From: Fidelibacterota bacterium
Lineage (GTDB): Bacteria; Fidelibacterota; UBA2242; JAOZSR01
DNA: 64,000 nt
Reading direction: 5' to 3'
Assembly (NCBI GenBank): GCA_029939575.1
Contig: JAOZSR010000002.1
Coordinates: forward strand, 24,571-88,570
The first letter of the stretch is position 1, and the number at the start of each line of letters is the position of its first letter. Shown one piece after another: positions 1 through 10,568 of the stretch. The notes beneath the pieces are model-generated. The model was not told the origin of the DNA, made no database searches, and saw only the letters and a program-made list of their open reading frames with translations. Position numbers and translations under genes: made by a program.

Positions 1-327
1 AATGTCTGAAAGCTTTTCCAAAAAATCTTTTCTCAAAACAGCATCATCTTCACAGATCAATGCAACTTCACAATCAGGATCATTATGAACTTTTTCCCAC
101 AAAGTCACATGACTAAGCAAGCAGCCCAGGCTTCCCGGCATGCGTAGTTTAAAATTTTTCCCAAGATATTCATTTTGCTTATATTCTTCTATATTAACAT
201 TGCCTCCGTTCACTGCCGGCCACAAAGTCACATCTATTCCAGCTTCCTTACTACTTTTAAAAAATCGCTTTAATCTTTCCGCACCTTCTACTTCCATACC
301 TATTACATAGGCTTTATCAAAATGCAT
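1..327 (-). CDS. Glycosyltransferase family 25 (LPS biosynthesis type), C-terminus cut by window edge
   Basis: Reading the minus strand from the ATG at 327 gives 109 open codons that run off the start of the window, so only the N-terminus is present. It begins MHFDKAYVIGME and contains GCLLSHVTLWEK followed by ALICEDDAVL. This Ser-His-x3-Trp then Glu-Asp-Asp arrangement is typical of family-25 glycosyltransferases, which add sugars to lipopolysaccharide or other glycans using nucleotide-sugar donors; the acidic triad is thought to bind metal and donor. An AAAGGGG ribosome site lies 6 nt before the ATG. The gene follows the U32 gene by 10 nt on the same strand, so the two may be co-transcribed. 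The sugar and acceptor cannot be told from this fragment. Confidence 0.85.
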   Translation of the reverse strand, partial: MHFDKAYVIGMEVEGAERLKRFFKSSKEAGIDVTLWPAVNGGNVNIEEYKQNEYLGKNFKLRMPGSLGCLLSHVTLWEKVHNDPDCEVALICEDDAVLRKDFLEKLSDI

Positions 328-337
328 TAATACCCCT

Positions 338-1582
338 TTATTTTCGTTTTACATATTTATAAATTTTATCAGAACGGCGAATTATATTTTGAATTTTCAT
401 TGAAAAATAAACACCTTTTTCAGCAATAGTTACTTTCTTATCATCAATTCGTATTTCATCAATTACAGATTCCACAACTCCTGTTGTTGGACCAATAATC
501 AAAATTTCATCACCCTTTTTTACTGAATTCGCTTCTGTAAAAACTTCACCAACTTTGATTTTCGAAAAATAATTAGTGATTTTTCCAACATATATTTTTT
601 TCCTGGTAGCGACTGATCCATATTTATGAGACCACTCACCTAATTTTTGTCCCAAGTAATAACCATCCCAAAATCCCCGGTTAAAAACAGAACTTAACCT
701 TTTATTCCACTGATCAATTTTATCTTTAGTAAAATCATTATTAAAATAAGCAGTTAACGCCTCTTTATAACATTTTGTTACAGTTAATACATATTCTGGC
801 GAACGAGCCCGTCCTTCAATTTTCAAAACAGTAACACCAGCATCAAGAATCTTATTTAAAAAATGAATTGTGCACAGATCCTTGGGTGACATAATATATT
901 CATTATCAATTTCCAGTTCATTCCCGGTTTCAATATCAGTTACCCTGTAGGCTCTTCTACAAACCTGGAGACAAGCACCACGATTAGCAGAATAATTCAT
1001 AGAATGAAGACTCAGATAACATTTCCCGGAAATGGCCATACACAAAGCACCATGAATAAACATTTCAATTTTGACCAAATTCCCAGACGGTCCGGTGATT
1101 TTTTCTTCTTTAATGGCCCTGGAAATTTGACCAACCTGCTCCAAAGTTACTTCTCTCGCTAAAACAACTACATCAGCAAATTGGGCGAAAAATTTTACAG
1201 CTTCAATATTACTAATATTTGCCTGGGTTGACATATGAATTTCAACATTTTTTGTAATTGCATAATTCAAAACAGCCATATCACTGGCAATAATTGCAGA
1301 AACATCACTCTTTTTTGCAGTATCAACTATTTGTTTCATCAAATCCAAATCATTATTGTAAATGACGGTATTGAGGGTGAGATAACTTTTAATCTTTTCT
1401 TTTTTACAAATCAGGACAATTTCCTGCAAATCATCTATTGTAAAATTTTGTGATGATTTTGAACGCATATTTAATCGTGAAATGCCAAAGTATACTGAAT
1501 TGGCACCTGCTTGAATGGCAGCTCTTAAAGATGAAAAAGAACCAACCGGAGCCATTATTTCTATTTCATTTTTACTAACCAT
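338..1582 (-). CDS. Peptidase U32 family protein, TrhP/YegQ-like (probable tRNA or rRNA hydroxylation factor)
   Basis: A 414-residue protein. The N-terminal half reads as a TIM-barrel-like U32 domain (IMAPVGSFSSLRAAIQAGA, then VYFG). The family signature IHGALCMAISGKC is followed by GACLQVCRR, giving the cysteine cluster known in this family to bind an iron-sulfur centre. About 80 C-terminal residues form the usual beta-rich U32 tail. Although named peptidases, well-studied members (TrhP, RlhA, UbiU/V) hydroxylate tRNA U34, rRNA or ubiquinone. The single-domain length and tail resemble TrhP most, but the exact substrate is not settled here. The start follows AGAGGAAA closely. The gene is divergent from ffh. 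Confidence 0.85.
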   Translation of the reverse strand: MVSKNEIEIMAPVGSFSSLRAAIQAGANSVYFGISRLNMRSKSSQNFTIDDLQEIVLICKKEKIKSYLTLNTVIYNNDLDLMKQIVDTAKKSDVSAIIASDMAVLNYAITKNVEIHMSTQANISNIEAVKFFAQFADVVVLAREVTLEQVGQISRAIKEEKITGPSGNLVKIEMFIHGALCMAISGKCYLSLHSMNYSANRGACLQVCRRAYRVTDIETGNELEIDNEYIMSPKDLCTIHFLNKILDAGVTVLKIEGRARSPEYVLTVTKCYKEALTAYFNNDFTKDKIDQWNKRLSSVFNRGFWDGYYLGQKLGEWSHKYGSVATRKKIYVGKITNYFSKIKVGEVFTEANSVKKGDEILIIGPTTGVVESVIDEIRIDDKKVTIAEKGVYFSMKIQNIIRRSDKIYKYVKRK

Positions 1583-1800
1583 TTTCCTCTAACCAAAAAT
1601 TTTAATTTCATTGAAAAATATACAATAAAAAAGATAGAATATAAAAAATAATTGACATATTTTTTATATAATGGCAAATATACAGGCTATTTCATACAAT
1701 ACAAACGCCTATAAGATAAATAAAAACAATGATATTTCCCATGATTAAATCAACAAAACTACTATCAAAAAATAATTCAACAGTTTGTACGTTATTTGAC

Positions 1801-1829
1801 TTGCATAAGGAAAGTGAAAAAATTAAATT
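1801..1829 (+). promoter_or_regulatory. Candidate sigma-70 promoter for the ffh operon
   Basis: TTGCAT (1801-1806), a 17-nt spacer and TAAATT (1824-1829) lie 39 nt before the ffh start. The same TTGCA-N17 layout is seen before the tRNA-Arg gene and before rimP. The -10 box matches the consensus at four of six positions, so this is moderate evidence. The rest of the 1583-1868 spacer is AT-rich with no gene seen. A TTGACA at 1652 has its TATAAT only 9 nt away and does not make a normal promoter. Confidence 0.45.
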
Positions 1830-1868
1830 TGTCTGCTATATGCATTAGATAGAAATTGAATCAGGAAT

Positions 1869-3191
1869 ATGTTAGAACAGTTACAAAATAGTTTTGGAAA
1901 AATAGTTAAAACTCTTCGTGGAGAAGGCAAAATTACGGAAAGCAATATCCGTGACAGGATGCGTGACGTCCGTCGCGCTTTGCTGGAAGCCGATGTAAAT
2001 TATAAAGTAGTAAAAGATTTTATTAAGACTACTGAAGAAAAAGCAATTGGTGTCAAAATCACTAAAAGCCTTTCTCCAGGTCAGGTAATTGTCAAAATTA
2101 TAAACGATGAGTTAACTGCACTTCTTGGTAAACAGAAATACAATCTCAAAACCGCTTCAACCCCACCAACAATAATCCTGTTAACCGGACTCCAGGGATG
2201 TGGAAAAACTACATTTGCCGCGAAATTAGCCAACCATTTGAAAAAGCAAAATCATAAACCATTATTAGTTCCGGTAGATATTTATAGACCTGCAGCAGTG
2301 CAGCAATTAGAAATACTTGGAAAACAAATTGATACAGATGTTTATTCTGAAAAAAAGAAGGTCCTCAAAAGAATAAAAGGAGCTGTTAGTTTTGCACGGG
2401 AAAATAATCATGATACGATCATTGTAGATACAGCAGGGCGTTTGCATATTGATGATAAAATGATGAAAGAACTGGTTAGCATAAAAAAAACATTTTCTCC
2501 GGACAATACTTTCTTTGTTGCTGACGGACTTACAGGGCAGGATGCAGTAAACACGGCAAAAGTCTTTGATGAACAGATTAATTTTGATGGAATAGTACTT
2601 ACAAAAATGGATAGTGATGCCCGCGGTGGTGCAGCTTTATCCGTTGTAAAAGCCACAGGTAAACCAATAGCTTTTATTGGCATTGGCGAAAAACCGGAAG
2701 ATCTTGAAATTTTTCATCCGGACCGCATAGCAAACAGAATTTTAGGCATGGGTGATATAGTTTCCCTGGTTGAAAAAGTACAGGAAACAGTAGATATAGA
2801 AGAAGCCCAAAAATTGGAAAAAAAACTTCGTAAAAATGAATTCACTTTAGAAGATTTTCTTTCTCAACTTAAACAGATGAAAAAACTTGGACCTTTAGAA
2901 AACATCATAGAAATGATGCCCGGTATGGGAAATAAATTTAAAAATATGCAAGTAGATAATAAAGAATTATCCCGTACAGAAGCGATAATTCACTCAATGA
3001 CAAAAAAAGAACGAATAAAACCAAATATTATAAATGGAAGTCGCAGGAAGAGAATAGCAAGAGGTAGTGGTACAAAAGTAAATGATGTAAACAGACTACT
3101 TAATCAATATAAACAATTAAATAAACTTATGAAACGGATGGGTAAAATGAGGCTTCCGAAAAACCTGTCATCGTTAAAAATGGGTATTTAA
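1869..3191 (+). CDS. ffh: Signal recognition particle protein Ffh (SRP54)
   Basis: A 440-residue GTPase that binds 4.5S RNA and targets nascent membrane and secreted proteins to the translocon with FtsY. Order: N-terminal helical bundle (about 1-90); G domain with P-loop GLQGCGKTT (107-115), DTAGRL (about 188) and TKMD (about 246); C-terminal methionine-rich M domain (about 300-440) with the SRP-RNA-binding stretch SRRKRIARGSG. Length is normal for Ffh. It is the first gene of the ffh-rpsP-khpA-rimM-trmD-rplS cluster, an order conserved in many bacteria, and is followed by rpsP after 18 nt. Confidence 0.98.
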   Translation: MLEQLQNSFGKIVKTLRGEGKITESNIRDRMRDVRRALLEADVNYKVVKDFIKTTEEKAIGVKITKSLSPGQVIVKIINDELTALLGKQKYNLKTASTPPTIILLTGLQGCGKTTFAAKLANHLKKQNHKPLLVPVDIYRPAAVQQLEILGKQIDTDVYSEKKKVLKRIKGAVSFARENNHDTIIVDTAGRLHIDDKMMKELVSIKKTFSPDNTFFVADGLTGQDAVNTAKVFDEQINFDGIVLTKMDSDARGGAALSVVKATGKPIAFIGIGEKPEDLEIFHPDRIANRILGMGDIVSLVEKVQETVDIEEAQKLEKKLRKNEFTLEDFLSQLKQMKKLGPLENIIEMMPGMGNKFKNMQVDNKELSRTEAIIHSMTKKERIKPNIINGSRRKRIARGSGTKVNDVNRLLNQYKQLNKLMKRMGKMRLPKNLSSLKMGI

Positions 3192-3209
3192 AAAATAAAG
3201 GAGATATCT

Positions 3210-3659
3210 TTGGCAGTTAAAATTAGATTACAAAGGTTGGGAAGGAAAAAGAAACCATTTTTCCGTATAATAGTAATTGATTCCAGGAAAAGAAGAGATG
3301 GAAGATACTTAGAAAAAATCGGATACTATGATCCATTGACAAAACCAGCAACAGTAAAAATTGATAAAGAAAAGGTACTAGCCTGGCTAGAAAAAGGTGC
3401 CATTCCTTCTGATACAGTTTTTAATCTATTGCAAAAAGAAGGCATTGCCCTTGAATGGCATCTTATCAGGAATAAAGTTGGCGAAAAAAGTCGTAATATT
3501 GAATTACAAAAATGGGAATTAGCCAAAAAAGAACGTGAGACAAAAAGTACAGAAACACCTGTAGAAGAAAAAATAGAAAAAACAGAAGAGCCTAAAAAAG
3601 AAGATAAAACTGTAGAGAATACTAAACCGGCTGAAACAGAAGAATCTAAATCAAAATAA
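3210..3659 (+). CDS. rpsP: 30S ribosomal protein S16, with long acidic/basic C-terminal tail
   Basis: The first ~80 residues are a standard bS16 protein (MAVKIRLQRLGRKKKPFFRI, later YDPLTKPATVKID), which binds 16S rRNA during 30S assembly. The start is TTG, chosen because an AAAGGAGAT ribosome site precedes it at good spacing and the protein then begins exactly as S16 does. At 149 residues it is well above the usual 80-90. The extra ~45 residues are rich in Glu, Lys and Thr, look disordered and are of unknown role. Extended S16 tails are known in Bacteroidetes-type lineages. Confidence 0.97.
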   Translation: MAVKIRLQRLGRKKKPFFRIIVIDSRKRRDGRYLEKIGYYDPLTKPATVKIDKEKVLAWLEKGAIPSDTVFNLLQKEGIALEWHLIRNKVGEKSRNIELQKWELAKKERETKSTETPVEEKIEKTEEPKKEDKTVENTKPAETEESKSK

Positions 3660-3789
3660 TTTAGAAAAGATTTTGATGACCTGTCAATTTTAAATATTAC
3701 TACTATTTATTAAATTTTTCTTTAAATTAGTAGGCTTGACTTTTGGAAAAAACGTGTTTTATTGAAATCAGTTATAAAGGAGAATCAGA

Positions 3790-4023
3790 ATGCAAGAATT
3801 CATTGAATTTATCGTCAAAAAATTAGTTGACAATCCGGATGAAGTAAAAGTAACTCAGGTTGATAGTGAAAAAACTATTATTCTTGAACTTCAGGTTAAA
3901 GAAGGTGATCTTGGTAAAGTTATCGGTAAAAAAGGTCGAACAGCAAAATCTATAAGAACTCTGTTAACTGCAGCTGCAGCTAAACAAGGACAAAAAAGAG
4001 CGATTCTGGAAATTATAGAGTAG
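3790..4023 (+). CDS. khpA: KH-domain RNA-binding protein KhpA
   Basis: A 77-residue protein consisting of a single KH domain, with the nucleic-acid-binding GxxG loop in VIGKKGRTAKSIRTLL. Its position between rpsP and rimM is the conserved place for this gene (formerly YlqC). In Firmicutes KhpA partners KhpB/Jag and binds many RNAs; its role here is inferred from family and neighbourhood. A strong AAAGGAGA site precedes the ATG. The stop is only 3 nt before the rimM start, so the two are translationally close. Confidence 0.93.
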   Translation: MQEFIEFIVKKLVDNPDEVKVTQVDSEKTIILELQVKEGDLGKVIGKKGRTAKSIRTLLTAAAAKQGQKRAILEIIE

Positions 4024-4026
4024 TAT

Positions 4027-4536
4027 TTGAAAACACGAGAAAGCAAACTGGTTCCAATTGGCTCAGTATCCAAACCACATGGAATAAAAGGTGAACTGGT
4101 TGTTGCACTCAATTATTCTGACATTGAGATTGATAAAAATTTAAGGATAATATGGTTGGGAGATTCACCTAACCACATTCATCCCTGGAAAATTGAAACT
4201 TATCGTTTAGGTGAAAAACGAATTTTTTTGAAATTGCGAGATGTAAATTCTTTAGAGGAAGCCAAATATTTAGAAGAAATTAAAGTTTTTTTACCCCAAA
4301 ATTTAATTCAACATACTGCTTTTTCGGAAATTCTAAATTTTACTGTTTTTGATTCTAAAACTCAGAAACAAGTCGGAATTGTTAAGAGTATTGATCTTAC
4401 TAATCCACAAATTCTCATGTTAATCGAAACTGGTAAAAATGAATTAATGCTGCCCATAGTTGATGAATTTGTAAAAGAAATAGATCAAGCAAAAAAAAGA
4501 ATATCAGTTGAATTAATTGAAGGCTTTGGTATTTAA
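4027..4536 (+). CDS. rimM: Ribosome maturation factor RimM
   Basis: A 169-residue 16S rRNA processing factor that binds S19 and helps mature the 30S head. The N-terminal RimM domain opens with IGSVSKPHGIKGELVV, the family hallmark, and a C-terminal PRC-barrel-like part contains IETGKNELMLPIVDEFV. The start is TTG three bases after the khpA stop; no better start exists before the conserved IGSVSKPHG segment. Its TAA stop overlaps the trmD ATG (TAATG), which indicates coupled translation. Confidence 0.97.
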   Translation: MKTRESKLVPIGSVSKPHGIKGELVVALNYSDIEIDKNLRIIWLGDSPNHIHPWKIETYRLGEKRIFLKLRDVNSLEEAKYLEEIKVFLPQNLIQHTAFSEILNFTVFDSKTQKQVGIVKSIDLTNPQILMLIETGKNELMLPIVDEFVKEIDQAKKRISVELIEGFGI

Positions 4537-5261
4537 TGAATATTTATGTAGTAACAGCATTTCCAGATATGATTAAATCATGTGTTGGAGAAAGTATGTT
4601 TAAAAAGGCAGCAACCAAAGCTGGCGTTAATTACAATATTTGGAACCTTAGAGACTTTACAAAAGATAAACATCGCCAGATTGATGACACTCCTTATGGC
4701 GGAGGTGCGGGAATGGTGTTAAAACCGGAACCTTTCTTTCGCGCTTATGACAAGCTCACTGATGAATTGAATAATGCAAAACAGCGTATTATTTTTCCAT
4801 CTCCACAGGGCAAAACATTTGACCATGAGACAGCAGTAACGCTTTCTAAAGAAAAAAACCTGGTGTTTTTTTGTGGTCACTATAAAGGTGTTGACGAAAG
4901 AGTGATTGAAGAATTAGTTACTGATGAAATTAGCATTGGTGATTTTGTGTTAACAGGTGGCGAATTACCATCATTAATGATGATAGATGCAATCATCAGA
5001 CATATTCCTGGTGTATTGCACACTTATGAATCTGCACAAACAGATTCATTTGCCGATGAATTACTTGAAGGTCCCATTTATACAAAGCCGGATGTATATA
5101 GGAATCTGAAAGTACCGGAAATATTATTTTCCGGGCATCATGCAAATATCGCTGATTGGAGATTTGAACAGCGATTAAAAAGAACCAAAGAAAGAAGAAA
5201 AGATTTGTTAAAAGAGAAAACAAAAAAAACTATAAATGATCTTGGAGGAAATAATGGATAA
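4536..5261 (+). CDS. trmD: tRNA (guanine-N1-)-methyltransferase TrmD
   Basis: A 241-residue SPOUT-class enzyme that uses S-adenosylmethionine to make m1G37 next to the anticodon, preventing frameshifts. Visible signatures: [17 protein letters not shown] (substrate loop), [12 protein letters not shown] and [13 protein letters not shown], the trefoil-knot SAM site, followed by the PGVL segment. Length is normal. Its start overlaps the rimM stop and its 3' end overlaps the rplS start, so the three are tightly coupled. Confidence 0.98.
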   Translation: MNIYVVTAFPDMIKSCVGESMFKKAATKAGVNYNIWNLRDFTKDKHRQIDDTPYGGGAGMVLKPEPFFRAYDKLTDELNNAKQRIIFPSPQGKTFDHETAVTLSKEKNLVFFCGHYKGVDERVIEELVTDEISIGDFVLTGGELPSLMMIDAIIRHIPGVLHTYESAQTDSFADELLEGPIYTKPDVYRNLKVPEILFSGHHANIADWRFEQRLKRTKERRKDLLKEKTKKTINDLGGNNG

Positions 5262-5601
5262 ATTGGCTGCTGCAGTAGCGGATCAGTTAAAAACAGACAT
5301 TCCTGAATTCAAAGCTGGAGATACAGTAACCGTTGATTATAAAATTATCGAGGGTACCAGAGAAAGAATCCAGCAGTTTCAAGGAGTTGTAATCGCCCGA
5401 AAAGGTGGCGGAATTAGCGAAAATTTTACTGTTAGAAAAATTTCAAATGGTGTTGGTGTAGAAAGAATTTTTCCAATTCACTCACCAAAAATTAAAAAAA
5501 TTGTACGAGTTTCCATTGGAAAAGTTCGTAGAGCAAAACTCTATTATTTAAGAAAAATTAAAGGTAAAGCCGCCAGAATTAAAACCAAAACACCAAAATA
5601 G
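5254..5601 (+). CDS. rplS: 50S ribosomal protein L19
   Basis: A 115-residue bL19 protein located at the 30S-50S interface. Typical segments are [46 protein letters not shown] and the basic tail. I chose the ATG at 5254 rather than the in-frame ATG at 5236, because TTGGAGGAAAT sits just before 5254 and the protein then starts [11 protein letters not shown] as expected. The start lies inside the trmD 3' end (8-nt overlap). It is the last gene of the operon, followed by a strong terminator. Confidence 0.97.
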   Translation: MDKLAAAVADQLKTDIPEFKAGDTVTVDYKIIEGTRERIQQFQGVVIARKGGGISENFTVRKISNGVGVERIFPIHSPKIKKIVRVSIGKVRRAKLYYLRKIKGKAARIKTKTPK

Positions 5602-5660
5602 AATATCTTAAGACTCAAACATATTTTAAATATTCATATAATAGGGTAATTACAAATTTA

Positions 5661-5689
5661 AATGCCACCTTACTGGTGGCATTTTTTTT
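5661..5689 (+). terminator. Rho-independent terminator after rplS
   Basis: A perfect 9-bp stem AATGCCACC/GGTGGCATT (5661-5669 with 5675-5683), a 5-nt loop and a run of T to 5689, 60 nt after the rplS stop. It ends the ffh-rplS operon and separates it from groESL. Confidence 0.93.
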
Positions 5690-5732
5690 ATACAAAGATA
5701 ATGCAAGTCTTGTATTAAATATTAAAAATAAA

Positions 5733-5764
5733 TTGTGACAAGCCTATATGACTTTATGTCACAA
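5733..5764. promoter_or_regulatory. Inverted repeat TTGTGACA-N16-TGTCACAA upstream of groES (candidate operator)
   Basis: Two perfect 8-bp arms (5733-5740 and 5757-5764) are separated by 16 nt, about 120 bp before groES. This is not CIRCE (TTAGCACTC-N9-GAGTGCTAA), the usual groE operator bound by HrcA. It could bind another heat-shock regulator, or a dimer with widely spaced half-sites. A TATAAA box lies downstream at 5804-5809 but I could not assign a convincing -35 partner. Confidence 0.5.
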
Positions 5765-5883
5765 ATCTTTTCTGGCATACCATTTGTTCAAGTTGTGCCG
5801 CTTTATAAAAATTTAACAAAGAATTTATTAAAAACTGAAAGTAATGGTAATTTAAAATTACTTTATTGAAAGGAGAAACAAAT

Positions 5884-6168
5884 ATGGCTATTAAACCTTT
5901 AGCAGACCGAGTACTTGTGAAACCTGCAATTGCAGAAGAAAAAACTAGCGGTGGAATAATATTACCTGACTCAGCAAAAGAAAAACCACAAGAGGGAACC
6001 ATTGTGGCTGCAGGACCTGGGAAAATTTCTGAAGCTGGAAACAAAATTCCAATGGAAGTTAAAGTAGGAGATAAAGTTCTTTATGGTAAATATTCAGGAA
6101 CAGAAGTTACTGTTGCTGGTGAAGAACAATTAATTATGCGAGAAAGTGATATTCTGGCTATACTATAA
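5884..6168 (+). CDS. groES: Co-chaperonin GroES
   Basis: A 94-residue Hsp10 that caps the GroEL barrel. It begins [14 protein letters not shown], has the mobile-loop region [19 protein letters not shown] and ends with the beta-barrel segment [13 protein letters not shown]. The ATG at 5884 is preferred because GAAAGGAG stands just upstream; a longer TTG start at 5866 would lie within that ribosome site. groEL follows after 26 nt with its own AGAGGAG site. Confidence 0.98.
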   Translation: MAIKPLADRVLVKPAIAEEKTSGGIILPDSAKEKPQEGTIVAAGPGKISEAGNKIPMEVKVGDKVLYGKYSGTEVTVAGEEQLIMRESDILAIL

Positions 6169-6176
6169 GTCAGTAA

Positions 6177-7844
<1,668 letters not shown>

Positions 7845-7866
7845 TCAATATATTTACCATATTTTT

Positions 7867-7900
7867 AAAAACCCCGGTTATTTGGCCGGGGTTTTTATTT
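7867..7900. terminator. Terminator after groEL, likely acting in both directions
   Basis: An 11-bp stem AAAAACCCCGG/CCGGGGTTTTT (7867-7877 with 7886-7896) and an 8-nt loop. Flanking A and T runs let it serve groEL on the plus strand and the converging peptidase gene on the minus strand. Confidence 0.93.
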
Positions 7901-7931
7901 TTAAATTTATTACTACTTTTTAATTTTATGT

Positions 7932-9821
7932 TTATAAATTATTTACTTCTTTTTCTAATAATTCTACTAACCTGTCGAAATGTTTTACAACATTCATAAT
8001 TGTTTCCGATTGAGTTAAATCAACCCCACTATCCAATAATTGGTTCATAGGATAATCACTTCCACCTGATTTTAATAAATTAAGATATTTTCCCCTGGTC
8101 TTGCGTTTTGTCAACGGAGAACCTTTTATAACTTCATTGTATAATTTTGCAGAGGAAACAAAACAGGTTGCATATTGATAAACATAATATGGAGCCCTGT
8201 AAAAATGGCCGATTCTGGCCCAGACAGTATTTAACAAATCATTTTCCTCAACAGTATCACCATAATATGTATTATTCAACTCCTTCATTATATTATTCAG
8301 GACTGTAGCAGTGATTGGTTTTCCCTTTTCAACCAATTCATGAACCTGTAATTCAAAATCTGCTAATAAAGTCTGGAAATATAAGGTTCCGGTAATATTT
8401 CGAATTGCCTGCTGTAACAATGCAATTCTTTCTTTTGGATTATCTGTTTTTTCGAGTAAATACTCAAGTAGCAATTGTTCATTAAAAGTTGATGCAACTT
8501 CTGCAACAAAAATTGTATAAGAATGTATCGCAAATGGTTGATTTGAATTAGATAAAGTTGTGTGCATTGTATGACCTAATTCATGTGCTAATGTAAATAC
8601 ATCTCCCAGTGTTTCATTATAATTCATTAACATATAGGGATGTACTCCATAAACATCTGCAGAATATGCTCCAGACCGTTTTCCTTCATTTTCATAGACA
8701 TCAAGCCATCCACCTTTAATTGCTTGTTTCATTTTTTCCTGGTATGCTTTTCCCAGAGGCTCCACAGATTCCAAAATCCACTCAAGTGCAGTTTCATAAG
8801 AATATTTCTTATCAAAGTCAGTAATTGGTACAGAACCATCATAAGAATAATATTTATCTAACTTTAATATTTTTTTACGCAGTCTGTTATACTTTTTTAA
8901 AGGCTCTGTATTATCTTTTACTGTTTTAATTAAATTTTTATAAACTTCTACAGGAATATTATTACCATCTAAAGCAGCTTCTAATGTGCTATTGTAATCA
9001 CGTGCTTGTGCTGATGCCCAATCTCTCTGACAAATAGCATTATAAACTGCTGCATAAGTATTCTCTTGTTTTTTATAAACCTGGTAATGGTTTTCAAATA
9101 CAAGTTTTCGGTCTTCCTGATTTCTGTTGGTAGCCAGAATCATTCCATAATTCCCATTAGTTACTTTGACTTCAGAGCCATCAGATAACTTAACTGTTGG
9201 AAAATCAATATCAGAAGTTGATAATTCTGTGTATATTGAATTTGGTGTTCCATTAAATTGGGAAAAAAAGGAAATTAATTTTTCTTTATCTTCATCTAAA
9301 ACATGTTTTTGCTGACGATATAAATCTTCCATTCCAAAGCGATATGGATCATAACTTTTGTCTTTTATCCATTTTTCCATCGTCTCCCAGGGTATTTGTA
9401 ATATTTCAGGATTAATCCAGGCAGTTGCAGTACCAAATCCTGAGAATAAAAGGCTCACTTTTTGGAGGTGAGCAGAAATCTCCTGATTTCTGGTATCAGT
9501 ATCCCTCATTAATTGTGGGTAACGATAAACCCGATAAGATAAAATACCAAGTTCATCTTGTAATTTTAAAGCATTCAATAAGTTTTTCGGTGATTTTCCA
9601 AGAGTTCCTTTTAATTTAACAATTTCATCCATCTTCTTTTCCAAAGAGACCAGGCCTTCCTCCCAGGCATCCCAATCTGAATAAATATCAGAAAAATTCC
9701 ATTTATATTTAGCTGGAATTTCATGCCGGTTCATGGTTTCTGGTTTTTGAGCAAAAAGACTTGTTGAAATTAACATCACAAAAAAAACGGGAAATAAGAC
9801 TCGCCAAAATTTTACATTCAT
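7932..9821 (-). CDS. pepF: Secreted M3 family oligoendopeptidase F-like metallopeptidase
   Basis: About 629 residues. The zinc-binding HELGHTMHT (HExxH) lies near residue 410, and the surrounding fold matches M3B oligoendopeptidases (GVHPYMLMNYNETLGDVFTLAHE region; YVYQYATCFVSS further on). Such enzymes cut short peptides. Unlike cytoplasmic PepF, this one starts with a clear signal peptide (FPVFFVMLISTSLFAQ), so it is probably periplasmic or exported and may recycle peptides. Two in-frame ATGs are possible (9827, 9821); GAAAGG spacing favours 9821. It converges on groEL. Confidence 0.92.
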   Translation of the reverse strand: MNVKFWRVLFPVFFVMLISTSLFAQKPETMNRHEIPAKYKWNFSDIYSDWDAWEEGLVSLEKKMDEIVKLKGTLGKSPKNLLNALKLQDELGILSYRVYRYPQLMRDTDTRNQEISAHLQKVSLLFSGFGTATAWINPEILQIPWETMEKWIKDKSYDPYRFGMEDLYRQQKHVLDEDKEKLISFFSQFNGTPNSIYTELSTSDIDFPTVKLSDGSEVKVTNGNYGMILATNRNQEDRKLVFENHYQVYKKQENTYAAVYNAICQRDWASAQARDYNSTLEAALDGNNIPVEVYKNLIKTVKDNTEPLKKYNRLRKKILKLDKYYSYDGSVPITDFDKKYSYETALEWILESVEPLGKAYQEKMKQAIKGGWLDVYENEGKRSGAYSADVYGVHPYMLMNYNETLGDVFTLAHELGHTMHTTLSNSNQPFAIHSYTIFVAEVASTFNEQLLLEYLLEKTDNPKERIALLQQAIRNITGTLYFQTLLADFELQVHELVEKGKPITATVLNNIMKELNNTYYGDTVEENDLLNTVWARIGHFYRAPYYVYQYATCFVSSAKLYNEVIKGSPLTKRKTRGKYLNLLKSGGSDYPMNQLLDSGVDLTQSETIMNVVKHFDRLVELLEKEVNNL

Positions 9822-10028
9822 AATCATCCTTTCAATGTTTTAATTATTATTCTTCATACATAAGATTATTTGGATACATTTACATCTAAAAAGTTGTCAA
9901 AAACAATAATTTTTTATCATGGAAATTTGTTTCATTATTTCTAAAATTAACTATTACCCTTCTCTTCCTTCTTGTCTTTTATTAAATAATAAATTAACTT
10001 TCAAAAATTATGAAAGGAAAGACATCTT

Positions 10029-10565
10029 ATGGAATTGACAAAAAAAGCCACAGAATTATTAAAACTACAAAATTATGCACCCAAAACTCAAATAGAAGGT
10101 GTAAAAATTATAAAATTAAAACGGTTTAATGATGATGGTGGCTCATTTACCGAACTTGCACGAATGGATAATGGAATGTTTCAGGAATTACCAGACATTG
10201 AAATAAAACAGATTAATTATAGTGAAATGGATATCAATTCAATAAAAGCCTTTCACCTTCATAAAAAACAATCTGATATTTGGTTTGTACCTCATAGTGA
10301 AAAAATATTATTAACTCTGATTGATTTACGAAAATCCTCTTCAACAAAAGATAAATATATGCGAATTGTTATGGGAGATTCCAATTCGTTCCTGGTTTAT
10401 ATTCCACCCGGAGTTGCACACGGATGTAAAAATATTTCGAATAAAATTGCCCGAATAATTTATTTTAATGACCAACATTTTTCTGCTGACCCCGATAAAT
10501 GTGATGAGGGAAGACTTCCCTGGGATTATTTAGGAAAAGAGATCTGGGATATCACGAAAGAATAA
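10029..10565 (+). CDS. RmlC-like dTDP-4-dehydrorhamnose 3,5-epimerase family protein
   Basis: A 178-residue cupin. KAFHLHKKQSDIWFV matches the region around the catalytic histidine of RmlC enzymes (normally RGLHYQ), and VYIPPGVAHGCKN matches the conserved IPxGxAHG turn. RmlC enzymes epimerise dTDP-4-keto-6-deoxyglucose on the way to dTDP-rhamnose, but the active-site stretch here deviates from the standard motif, so it may act on another nucleotide sugar or be a related sugar epimerase. No other rhamnose genes are nearby. The ribosome site is GAAAGGAAAG. It converges almost end to end with the response regulator (3 nt). Confidence 0.75.
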   Translation: MELTKKATELLKLQNYAPKTQIEGVKIIKLKRFNDDGGSFTELARMDNGMFQELPDIEIKQINYSEMDINSIKAFHLHKKQSDIWFVPHSEKILLTLIDLRKSSSTKDKYMRIVMGDSNSFLVYIPPGVAHGCKNISNKIARIIYFNDQHFSADPDKCDEGRLPWDYLGKEIWDITKE

Positions 10566-10568
10566 ATA

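Noticed and set aside
1652..1672. TTGACA followed by TATAAT before ffh
   Set aside because: Spacing is only 9 nt, too short for a sigma-70 promoter.
5602..5883. Search for the CIRCE operator before groES
   Set aside because: No TTAGCACTC-N9-GAGTGCTAA present; only the different palindrome at 5733-5764 was found.
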